NCBI GenBank assembly: GCA_905373565.1
Contig: CAJPTT010000127.1
Location: forward strand, 1-6,934
Direction of reading: 5' to 3'
Length of the DNA stretch: 6,934 nt
DNA from: an uncultured Treponema sp.
GTDB taxonomy: Bacteria > Spirochaetota > Spirochaetia > Treponematales > Treponemataceae
Part shown: positions 1 to 5,167 of the stretch, one piece after another
How the letters are laid out: every line of letters begins with the position of its first letter
Numbering within the stretch: position 1 is the stretch's first letter
Position numbers and translations under genes: made by a program
The notes under the pieces: model-generated
Seen by the model: the letters and a program-made list of their open reading frames with translations, nothing else
What the model was told of the DNA's origin: nothing
Databases searched by the model: none

Positions 1-103
1 CGCAGGTTTCACGCTCACCGATATATACGAAGACACGAACGGAGAAGGACGCTTGCACGAATTGCATATCCCGTCATTCATTGCAACGCACGCGGTGAAA
101 TAA
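1..103 (+). CDS. C-terminal end of a class I SAM-dependent methyltransferase-like protein (5' partial)
   Basis: An open frame enters from the left edge (first whole codon at base 2) and stops at TAA 101-103, giving 33 residues. It contains DIYEDTNGEGRLHE followed by IPSFIATHAVK. This 'YEDTNGEG.LHE..IPSFIATRA.K' ending is what I associate from memory with the tail of methyltransferase-domain proteins in Firmicutes and spirochaetes. The SAM-binding Rossmann core would lie outside the window, so the reaction and substrate cannot be told. The next gene on the same strand starts 46 bases later, so the two could share a transcript. The family call is from recollection of the tail only; the existence of a real gene end is more certain than its name. 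Confidence 0.6.
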   Translation, partial: AGFTLTDIYEDTNGEGRLHELHIPSFIATHAVK

Positions 104-149
104 GAAGAATCCGTTGTCTCGTTTATAAACAAATATTATCGAGGTGCTC

Positions 150-500
150 ATGGTATTAAGAAAATATGAAGCGCAAGATTCCAAAATCATTTGCAGCTGG
201 ATTAAAGATACAAAGCAGCTTTATCAATGGTCTGCCGACAGAATAGGGCGGTTTCCACTGAACGGCAATGAGTTAAATGAATACTATGGTTCGATGAACG
301 GTACACAGCCTATCATTCCTCTTTGTGCCATTGACGGCTGCACCGTACTCGGTCATTTGTTTATCCGATACCCAAATAAAGACGATAAAATTGAAGAATA
401 CATACAAGCAAATTGCGAGTATCCGGGAACATGGAACGGAACAATCGAAAGAATAGAACAAATCGGTAATCTAATCATCACCGCTGTCACCGTATACTGA
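150..500 (+). CDS. Truncated GNAT-family acetyltransferase-like protein (N-terminal half only)
   Basis: The frame codes for 116 residues from ATG 150. An in-frame GTG at 144 is possible, but GAGG at 141-144 sits 5 bases before the ATG and favours 150. The start, LRKYEAQD..IICSWIKD..QLYQWSADR, and the strand VLGHLFIRYP near residues 66-75 match the N-terminal half of RimJ/RimL-type GNAT N-acetyltransferases. After the IRYP segment a normal member (about 150-180 residues) would carry the acetyl-CoA-binding R/Q-x-x-G-x-G/A loop. None is visible here, nor in the other plus frames downstream. The tail instead holds CEYPGTWNG.IERIE, which resembles the usual GNAT C-terminal strand, as if an internal segment of some 60 residues had been lost. 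It is probably inactive as an acetyltransferase. The internal-deletion reading is inference; a diverged small protein is the alternative. Confidence 0.5.
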   Translation: MVLRKYEAQDSKIICSWIKDTKQLYQWSADRIGRFPLNGNELNEYYGSMNGTQPIIPLCAIDGCTVLGHLFIRYPNKDDKIEEYIQANCEYPGTWNGTIERIEQIGNLIITAVTVY

Positions 501-610
501 AAATATATATAATCTCATTGTTGCAGACATCAAAATTCCCCGGTTATCTCCCGCCATATACAAAGGATTCTCTAGGCTGCAAAATGTATTTTTAAAATCG
601 GCTTACCTTG

Positions 611-619
611 CCCCCCCCC
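611..619. repeat. Homopolymeric C9 tract (G9 on minus strand)
   Basis: Nine consecutive C residues lie at 611-619. Base 619 is also the G of the TAG stop codon of the minus-strand anti-sigma gene, so the G run follows that stop directly. The 118 bases between the GNAT-like gene and the anti-sigma stop otherwise show only AT-rich sequence and no convincing terminator. Poly-G tracts of this length are known to vary in treponemes. Here a length change would not alter either flanking protein. Confidence 0.9.
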
Positions 620-1095
620 TACACTTGCCGTGTAAGTTTTTCGGTAAAAAACACCAAATTCTTTGCAAGGAATACGGCAGAATAGGTAACAATACTGCCT
701 GCACATAAAAGCGCAAAGGGAATCCAAAAAGAATCGCCGAATTGACTTAAATCGATTTTACCCATATCGCTGAATGGAAGGAGAATAAATCCGAGTATCA
801 GAAATGTGCCGACCGCGATCCACGGCAAAATTGTTTTGTTTTGCTCCTGTCGGGCGGCAACCGGTGCACTCTGTTTATTCAGCAAGTGTATTGCATTCAT
901 TGTCGCAGTAAGCATCCGCTCTTCCGCTGCAATAGGTGTATGCAGTATATGCCGCTGAACATTCTCTCCAGCAGCCATCCGGCTAACAACTCGTCTACAC
1001 GATGTACAGCATAAAAGGTGCAACTTGAACCCTGTCGGCATCGGTTCGTTTTTATCGAGTAAAAGATACTGATCTTGGAAAATATCACAATTCAT
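619..1095 (-). CDS. Membrane-anchored zinc-finger (ZAS) anti-sigma factor
   Basis: This 158-residue protein most likely binds and inhibits the sigma factor encoded just upstream. The cytoplasmic N-terminus carries Cys3 and then His26-x3-Cys30-x2-Cys33, the zinc-binding anti-sigma (ZAS, zf-HC2-like) signature. Two hydrophobic segments follow, about 89-108 and 123-143, separated by a short polar stretch (SDMGKIDLSQFGDS). Both look like membrane helices, so the protein would be a hairpin with almost no periplasmic sensor domain, which is less common than the single-helix ZAS proteins. The start is ATG 1095, with GGAG at 1101-1104 five bases before it. It follows the sigma gene stop after 14 bases, the classic sigma then anti-sigma order. 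Anti-sigma function is inferred from motif plus context; no signal or release protease can be read from the sequence. Confidence 0.75.
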   Translation of the reverse strand: MNCDIFQDQYLLLDKNEPMPTGFKLHLLCCTSCRRVVSRMAAGENVQRHILHTPIAAEERMLTATMNAIHLLNKQSAPVAARQEQNKTILPWIAVGTFLILGFILLPFSDMGKIDLSQFGDSFWIPFALLCAGSIVTYSAVFLAKNLVFFTEKLTRQV

Positions 1096-1109
1096 AGAAT
1101 CTCCATCCG

Positions 1110-1757
1110 TTAATTGCGCACAACAACCGGATACGGGAACACCGCCCTCCGATGCGTATATTCAAAAACCGTGCGATCTTCTTTAAGGTATTTCCGTAAA
1201 ATTTTCTTTGCGCGGAAAATATGAGATTTTATCGTGTTCAACGGCAGTTCGGTAACAGCAGCAATGTCGGTATAGCTCATATCGTAAAAAAAATAGAGAT
1301 CGATACAAATACGGTAACTATCGGGCAAACTGTTTACCGCCTCGCGCACCGACAGAATAATACATTCGTTCAAATGCTTTTCTTCGGGATTATCCCCCCG
1401 ATACTCAATTTCAGTACCGTCTGCAAGCGAGGTATAGTGCCGCCGTTTTTTAACCGAATTGATTGCCGTATTATAGGCGATACGCATCAGCCATGTTGCA
1501 AACGGAGCTTCCGCACGGAACGTTCCCAGTGCGGAATATGCTTTCAGCATTACATCCTGCACAAAGTCTTCGCAATCGTCGGTATTGTCAAAAAAGCTCA
1601 AGCCGAGCATATAGACCCGTTTTTGATATTGCGCCGCTAATACGGCAAAGGCTTGCGGATTGCCGTTTAATACCGCTTTGCACACCTCATAATCCCGCAG
1701 CGCTTGATTATGTCCTTCCTTTTTATAAACGGCGGCATAATCGGTTGTCATATTCAT
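1110..1757 (-). CDS. RNA polymerase sigma factor, ECF (sigma-70 family)
   Basis: A 215-residue alternative sigma factor that should direct RNA polymerase to a specific promoter set. Region 2 spans about 34-106, with the core-binding segment DCEDFVQDVMLKAY (61-74) and the -10 recognition part FRAEAPFATWLMRIAYNTAIN (80-100, followed by KKRR). Region 4 spans about 138-192, with SLPDSYRICIDLYFFYDMSY and a helix-turn-helix at about 161-184 (TDIAAVTELPLNTIKSHI, then RAKKILRKYL). No region 1.1 or 3 is present, as expected for ECF factors. There is an N-terminal extension of about 30 residues and a C-terminal tail of about 23 beyond region 4; both are slightly longer than usual. ATG 1757 is chosen because GGAGG at 1766-1770 lies 8 bases before it; a second ATG at 1751 fits less well. 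That ribosome binding site is inside the upstream gene, whose stop is only 3 bases away, so translation is probably coupled. The anti-sigma gene follows after 14 bases. Confidence 0.93.
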   Translation of the reverse strand: MNMTTDYAAVYKKEGHNQALRDYEVCKAVLNGNPQAFAVLAAQYQKRVYMLGLSFFDNTDDCEDFVQDVMLKAYSALGTFRAEAPFATWLMRIAYNTAINSVKKRRHYTSLADGTEIEYRGDNPEEKHLNECIILSVREAVNSLPDSYRICIDLYFFYDMSYTDIAAVTELPLNTIKSHIFRAKKILRKYLKEDRTVFEYTHRRAVFPYPVVVRN

Positions 1758-1760
1758 CGC

Positions 1761-2132
1761 CTATTCCTCCGTTTCTCTTTCCGGCAATGAGGTATGCTTT
1801 TGCACTTCACTATCCCGGTTGCGGCGAGTGATTGCATAAAAGAGCGTAAGGCCGATACCAAGTGCGAGCGGAATAAGACCTCCAAGTAAGATATAACCGA
1901 TCCCCGCAATAAAATAGAACAAGCCGAACAACGCGCAGCCGATAACGGTCAGCATAATGCCCAGCAATAAGCAAAAAAGGCGGATATTAACGGCAGGACG
2001 GATATAGGTATTTGTCTTAATCTGAAGCATAATCTGCTTATGCCGCCATAAAAAATAAAAAAAGACCAGAACGCTGCCCATCACAATCCCGACAATCGGA
2101 ATGACGGCGATAATAATCTGCACTGCAACCAT
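1761..2132 (-). CDS. Small three-helix membrane protein, DUF6249-like
   Basis: A 123-residue protein with predicted membrane helices at about 5-29, 50-74 and 76-102. A short basic loop (RHKQIMLQIKTNTYIRP) follows helix 1, and the C-terminus is charged and polar (RRNRDSEVQKH to TEE). The layout and the IPIVGIVMGSVLVFFYF start resemble DUF6249 proteins, which are often found beside ECF sigma/anti-sigma pairs; that likeness is from memory. The start is taken as ATG 2132, with GGAGG at 2144-2148 eleven bases before it. A GTG at 2150 would add six residues but has a poor ribosome binding site. It ends 3 bases before the sigma gene, so it is the first gene of that operon and may help the anti-sigma factor at the membrane. 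No catalytic motif is visible and the biochemical role is unknown. Confidence 0.7.
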   Translation of the reverse strand: MVAVQIIIAVIPIVGIVMGSVLVFFYFLWRHKQIMLQIKTNTYIRPAVNIRLFCLLLGIMLTVIGCALFGLFYFIAGIGYILLGGLIPLALGIGLTLFYAITRRNRDSEVQKHTSLPERETEE

Positions 2133-2195
2133 TTTTATTGTTTCCTCCACAAAGCCCCGGAAAGTTCACCGGTGTTTTTCAAGGCTATCCTCGTT

Positions 2196-2653
2196 TTAAT
2201 AAAGAATCACAAATTCTTCAAAATAGATATTATGTATCGAGCCTAATACGAGCTGCTTGTTTATCCGTTCCATCAGCGCCTGTTTTATATCTTGCGGCAA
2301 TTCGCTGCTAAGCCGATAGGCGCTTTCAAGCGAGAACCAGTCGAGTATGTTGTTTTTCAACACTTCTTTTTTTGCAACCAATTCTTCCTGAAAGGCGGTA
2401 TCCGAAGCCTTATATTCAAGGAAGGGCTTTAGAACAACGGTAATCGGCGGATTATCGGCTGTAACGGCACGCAGTTGCCCCAGATCGCAATATAAGCACT
2501 GCCCGCATCCGATTCTTCTTCCTGCCGGCCGGAAGCTCGGTCTCTTGTCTTTTTGACAAAAGCGGCAACCGTTCCGATTACAATAGCTGCAATCAGAACA
2601 ATGATGATGCTTCGTAACAGTTTAAATAATTTGTCCGACGGGTATACGCTCAT
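2196..2653 (-). pseudogene. Flagellar basal-body-associated FliL-like protein, split by a frameshift
   Basis: Two reading frames together make one FliL-like protein of about 152 residues. Frame A starts at ATG 2653: a cytoplasmic start (MSVYPSDKLFKLLR), one membrane helix at about 13-33, then a charged linker ending ESDAGSA at residue 53 (about base 2495). Frame B takes over from about 2495 to TAA 2196-2198, with LYCDLGQLRAVTADNPP, FLEYKASDTAFQEEL and LGSIHNIYFEEFVILY, which match the FliL periplasmic domain and its conserved '...Y[FL].[ED]F..' ending. Frame A left alone runs into unrelated residues and stops near 2429. Frame B lies one base back, so restoring one missing base around 2491-2498 (for example a T making GCT-TTA-TAT) would repair it. 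FliL proteins sit beside the stator and modulate torque. The gene is not in a motility operon here, so it may be a FliL paralogue. A sequencing error or programmed frameshift is not excluded. Confidence 0.75.
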
Positions 2654-2663
2654 ATTTATGATG

Positions 2664-2690
2664 AGTATATCAAAAAAAAACAATTGACAA
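2664..2690 (-). promoter_or_regulatory. Possible promoter for the fliL-like gene, overlapping the tRNA promoter
   Basis: On the minus strand TTGTCA (2690-2685) and TATACT (2669-2664) are separated by 15 bases that include a run of nine T (A9 on plus, 2672-2680). A start site about 6-7 bases after the -10 would lie only a few bases before ATG 2653. That gene also lacks a recognisable Shine-Dalgarno sequence, so a nearly leaderless mRNA is possible. The spacer is shorter than the 16-18 optimum, so this promoter is uncertain. Confidence 0.35.
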
Positions 2691-2711
2691 AAGCCTCTTT
2701 TTATCTATAAT
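2684..2711 (+). promoter_or_regulatory. Sigma-70 promoter of tRNA-Leu
   Basis: TTGACA (2684-2689) and TATAAT (2706-2711) are both perfect consensus hexamers 16 bases apart. Transcription would start near 2718, about 16 bases before the mature tRNA. The A9 run just upstream (2672-2680) could act as an UP element. The -35 overlaps the -35 of the candidate minus-strand promoter. Confidence 0.85.
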
Positions 2712-2733
2712 GAGTTCATTGTAATGCGCTTTT

Positions 2734-2817
2734 GCCCCGGTGGTGGAATTGGTAGACACGCTAGTTTCAGGTACTAGTGCTTTCACGGGCATGGGGGTTC
2801 AAGTCCCCCCCAGGGCA
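2734..2817 (+). tRNA. tRNA-Leu (anticodon CAG)
   Basis: A class II tRNA of 84 bases. D arm: GTG 2743-2745 pairs with CAC 2757-2759, with the conserved GG in the loop. Anticodon stem: CTAGT 2761-2765 pairs with ACTAG 2773-2777, with loop TTCAGGT and anticodon CAG at 2768-2770, reading CUG leucine codons. The variable arm is long (2778-2792, closing TGC with GCA), as expected for leucine. T arm: GGGGG 2793-2797 pairs with CCCCC 2805-2809 around TTCAAGT. The acceptor stem 2734-2740 pairs with 2810-2816 except C2738 against A2812 (tRNA positions 5 and 68). The discriminator is A2817. The bases after it are GTC, so CCA is not encoded and must be added by nucleotidyltransferase. No clear terminator follows. 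Confidence 0.95.
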
Positions 2818-2832
2818 GTCTTTCTATCAGAT

Positions 2833-2862
2833 ACGGCATGGAATGTATATAATAGATGCCGT
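2833..2862. promoter_or_regulatory. 7-bp inverted repeat enclosing a TATAAT box upstream of sppA
   Basis: ACGGCAT (2833-2839) and ATGCCGT (2856-2862) form a perfect inverted repeat with a 16-base centre holding a consensus -10 hexamer, TATAAT (2848-2853). No good -35 lies 16-18 bases upstream. It might be an sppA promoter with an operator, or a hairpin in the tRNA trailer; there is no T run after it to make a terminator. Confidence 0.3.
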
Positions 2863-2979
2863 CGAATAACCGCTCACCAATTCTCTTCCATAGTTCAGCA
2901 TTACATCGCATAAACTTTTCCCGTCGGCCATAGCTTTAACAAAACGCTTAAAAAAAGCACTGCATCAGAGGAGTTCACT

Positions 2980-4803
2980 ATGAAAGATAGAAAACGTGGA
3001 TTTTTTTATTCGCTCTTTCGCGGTTTAAATCTTATCCGTTTAATTATTCTCAATATCATTTTTTTTGTTCTGCTCTTCCTATTTATTGCAGCGTTCTATA
3101 AATATAACGACAGCACGGACAAACCTAAAAACACCCGTGTTACGGTTTATGCAGATTCCGTTTTATTGATTAATCCTGCAGGACGGCTTACCGAAAAACC
3201 CGATGAATTTATCTGGCGGAATTATCTATTGTCGGAAACAGCCTCAGATTCGATCCTTTTATCCGATATTACAAATACTTTAACCCATGCAGCGCACGAC
3301 CGGCGTATTACGGCAGTTTTATTTGATGTATCAGGCTTGTACGGTATTTCCACGGGGCATTTCGCCGAATTGAAGACAGCGCTGCTTAAATATAAAGAAG
3401 CAAATAAACCGCTCTATGTATTTTCAACAAGCTACGGATTAGGACGCTACTACATCGCCTCTTTTGCAGACCATATATACCTTGATCCGATGGGCGAGGT
3501 GGACTTATCAGGCTTTTATACCGAATCGCTTTTTTACGGCGAAATGGAAAAAAAATTCGGCATTCAGTGGAATGTTGCCCATGCGGGAGCATTTAAATCG
3601 ATGGCGGAAACCTATACCCGTACCGGTATGTCCGCCGGAGTACACAGCAATCATCTATCCGTATTTAAAGATGTATGGCACACGTATTTGCAAGATATAG
3701 CCGCAAATAGAGCCGCTGATGCCAGCCTCTTTGAAACATATACGGTGAACTATAATGATGCACTTCGGAAGGTAAACGGTAACAGCGCTCAAGCGGCATT
3801 AGATGCAAACTTGATTACCGATATCGGTACGTATGAAGAATGCGGTGTCGAACTCGGCGTATTGGATGAAGAAACTTATAATCTTTCCTCGCGGGATTTT
3901 ATCAACTATGATAATTATAATAGGGCATTTAAAAAGAAAGAAACAGCCAATCGCATCGGTGTCATTTATTTAACCGGCTCAATTACGGGAAGTGCCGACA
4001 ATACATCCGATAACACAGACAGTCCTACCCTCGTAGATTTATTCGACGATGCCGCCGGGGATGATTCAATTAAAGCGGTGGTACTGCGGATTGATTCGGG
4101 CGGCGGAGAGGTGAACGCTTCAGAAGATATCCGAAGAAGTGTGGAACGGCTCTCAAAAAAAATCGGTAAGCCCGTTGTTGTGTCGATGGGAAGCATAGCG
4201 GCATCGGGAGCATATTGGATTGCATCTTCCGCCGACTATGTTTTTTGCTCGCCGTATACCATTACCGGTTCCATCGGTGTCTTTGCCGTTTCACCGACTA
4301 TCCAAAACGCCGTAAAAGAATACTTCGGTATCCGCGTGGATGGAGTCAGTGCAATCGGTCGTATGCCCTATTCCATTTTCCGCAATCCGACCGACGAAGA
4401 AAGAACACAATCCGAATTGGAAGTAATGCATACATACTCAATCTTTTTAGATAAGGTTGCGCAGGGTAGAAACCTGCCGCGTGCGACGGTTGCAGAATTG
4501 GCTCAAGGAAAAATCTATTCCGGTACGCAGGCAAAGGCGCAACAGCTTATCGATGAGCTGGGCGGCTTTACCGTTGCCGTCAATTATGCGGCCACAAAGG
4601 CAGGCATAAAGGAGACGTATTCAATCAAAGTGTTATACAAAGAGCCGCCTGTCGCCGACGAAATCTTAAAAACGCTTCTCGCCGAAAATGCACGGTTCTA
4701 CAAAACCGCCGACCTGCAAGTGCTGCACGAGCTTTTCCGGCTGCGCTCTAAAAAAGGCTTTTACGTATATACTCCCATCAAAGCGCCGACGGAAGAGAGA
4801 TAG
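2980..4803 (+). CDS. sppA: Signal peptide peptidase SppA, 67K type
   Basis: A 607-residue membrane-bound serine protease of family S49 that degrades signal peptides left in the membrane after secretion. It has a basic N-terminus (MKDRKRG) and one membrane helix at about 21-40 that anchors it with the catalytic part outside the membrane. Two tandem ClpP/crotonase-like domains follow. The first supplies the general-base lysine, Lys206 in HAGAFKSMAETYTR. The second supplies the nucleophile, Ser409 in SIAASGAYWIASSADY, the same number as in the 618-residue E. coli enzyme. ITGSIGVFAV after the serine and VLRIDSGGGE (368-377) are the other conserved blocks. The usual SPGG of the latter reads SGGG here. 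ATG 2980 has AGAGGAG at 2967-2973, six bases before it. It lies 162 bases after tRNA-Leu and no gene follows on the same strand, so it is probably monocistronic. Length and both catalytic residues are intact, so it should be active. Confidence 0.96.
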   Translation: MKDRKRGFFYSLFRGLNLIRLIILNIIFFVLLFLFIAAFYKYNDSTDKPKNTRVTVYADSVLLINPAGRLTEKPDEFIWRNYLLSETASDSILLSDITNTLTHAAHDRRITAVLFDVSGLYGISTGHFAELKTALLKYKEANKPLYVFSTSYGLGRYYIASFADHIYLDPMGEVDLSGFYTESLFYGEMEKKFGIQWNVAHAGAFKSMAETYTRTGMSAGVHSNHLSVFKDVWHTYLQDIAANRAADASLFETYTVNYNDALRKVNGNSAQAALDANLITDIGTYEECGVELGVLDEETYNLSSRDFINYDNYNRAFKKKETANRIGVIYLTGSITGSADNTSDNTDSPTLVDLFDDAAGDDSIKAVVLRIDSGGGEVNASEDIRRSVERLSKKIGKPVVVSMGSIAASGAYWIASSADYVFCSPYTITGSIGVFAVSPTIQNAVKEYFGIRVDGVSAIGRMPYSIFRNPTDEERTQSELEVMHTYSIFLDKVAQGRNLPRATVAELAQGKIYSGTQAKAQQLIDELGGFTVAVNYAATKAGIKETYSIKVLYKEPPVADEILKTLLAENARFYKTADLQVLHELFRLRSKKGFYVYTPIKAPTEER

Positions 4804-4805
4804 CA

Positions 4806-4854
4806 GTAGGGGATATTTTTCTTTTTTTCCGATAAAAAGAAAAATATCCCCTAC
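4806..4854. repeat. Perfect 21-bp palindrome after sppA
   Basis: Bases 4806-4826 (GTAGGGGATA, then five T, C, five T) are the exact reverse complement of 4834-4854, around the 7-base loop TTCCGAT. It starts 3 bases after the sppA stop. The transcript would form a very stable hairpin that probably protects or ends the sppA mRNA. There is no T run after the 3' arm, so it is not a textbook rho-independent terminator. It could equally be part of a dispersed genomic repeat. Confidence 0.9.
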
Positions 4855-4874
4855 AACCCCTAAAAAGAAAAATA
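4834..4874 (+). repeat. 13-base direct repeat of the palindrome's 3' arm
   Basis: AAAAAGAAAAATA occurs at 4834-4846, inside the 3' arm, and again at 4862-4874, 28 bases later. Each copy has CCCCTA next to it, on the right of the first copy and on the left of the second. Both can pair with the same segment of the 5' arm (4814-4826), so two mutually exclusive hairpins are possible. Confidence 0.8.
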
Positions 4875-4878
4875 ACGG

Positions 4879-4897
4879 CTTAGGGCTCTGCCCTAAG
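4879..4897. terminator. Second hairpin, possible weak terminator or palindromic repeat unit
   Basis: CTTAGGGC (4879-4886) and GCCCTAAG (4890-4897) form a perfect 8-bp stem with loop TCT. Seven bases later comes a moderately T-rich run (TTTTGTTT, 4905-4912). The gap makes this a poor rho-independent terminator for sppA. The 'GGGCTCTGCCC' core resembles short intergenic palindromic repeats seen in many bacterial genomes. Confidence 0.45.
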
Positions 4898-5167
4898 AAC
4901 CCGCTTTTGTTTCAAGACATAGTTCTGAAAATAAAAGCTAAGAAGTGATGGTTTTAACACTAACTCGTTTCAGTACCGCAATATGGATGGCGGTGGTTTC
5001 ATGCAGAAGCACAGATACAAAAATAGCTAAGAATCTCAAGAAAAAATTTCCATTTTAATTACGGACACACAAAAAAAACGCCCCCCATGCCGGAATATTC
5101 TCCAACTTGAGAACGGTCGATTTAATTTGTAATTGGTAATGTTTTTTTACTTACAGCATTGCAATTT
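4898..5167. other. Intergenic stretch without a confident gene
   Basis: This is the rest of the 364-base gap between sppA and the convergent MATE gene. It holds a run of eight A (5072-5079) followed after CG by a C6 run, which on the minus strand reads G6-C-G-T8. A GC-rich stretch before eight T could end the MATE transcript, but no clear stem precedes the T run. A 6-bp inverted repeat GCAATT/AATTGC (5161-5175) spans the MATE stop codon and is too AT-rich to be a terminator. No RNA gene or mobile-element end is recognised. Confidence 0.6.
4948..5058 (+). CDS. Doubtful 36-residue open frame with a lipobox-like motif
   Basis: A frame from ATG 4948 (or GTG 4945) to TAA 5056-5058 codes for 36 residues: a short start with one Arg, a hydrophobic stretch STAIWMAVVSC ending in Cys19, then a basic tail KIAKNLKKKF. 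VVSC would fit a lipobox ([LVI][ASTVI][GAS]C). The only ribosome-binding candidate is a weak AAGAAG at about 4940-4945 that nearly abuts the start. I recognise no family. It may be chance or the remains of something larger. Confidence 0.15.
   Translation: MVLTLTRFSTAIWMAVVSCRSTDTKIAKNLKKKFPF

Noticed and set aside
1221..1831. Plus-strand open frames opposite the sigma factor gene
   Set aside because: They are antisense to a clearly conserved ECF sigma factor, have no ribosome binding site and show no recognisable domain.
2133..2150. GTG 2150 as start of the DUF6249-like gene
   Set aside because: Its own GTG-GAG-GAA codons contain the GGAGG that serves ATG 2132, and nothing better lies upstream.
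2654..2683. TTG 2683 as start of the fliL-like gene
   Set aside because: The added residues are coded by the T9 promoter spacer and lie upstream of the likely transcript start.
3386..4534. Short open frames overlapping sppA on both strands
   Set aside because: SppA is full length with both catalytic residues, and the overlapping frames are low-complexity or Arg/Ser-rich translations typical of shadows.
5063..5103. Rho-independent terminator for the MATE operon (minus strand, G-rich stretch then T8)
   Set aside because: The T run is good, but I find no stem of adequate length just before it.
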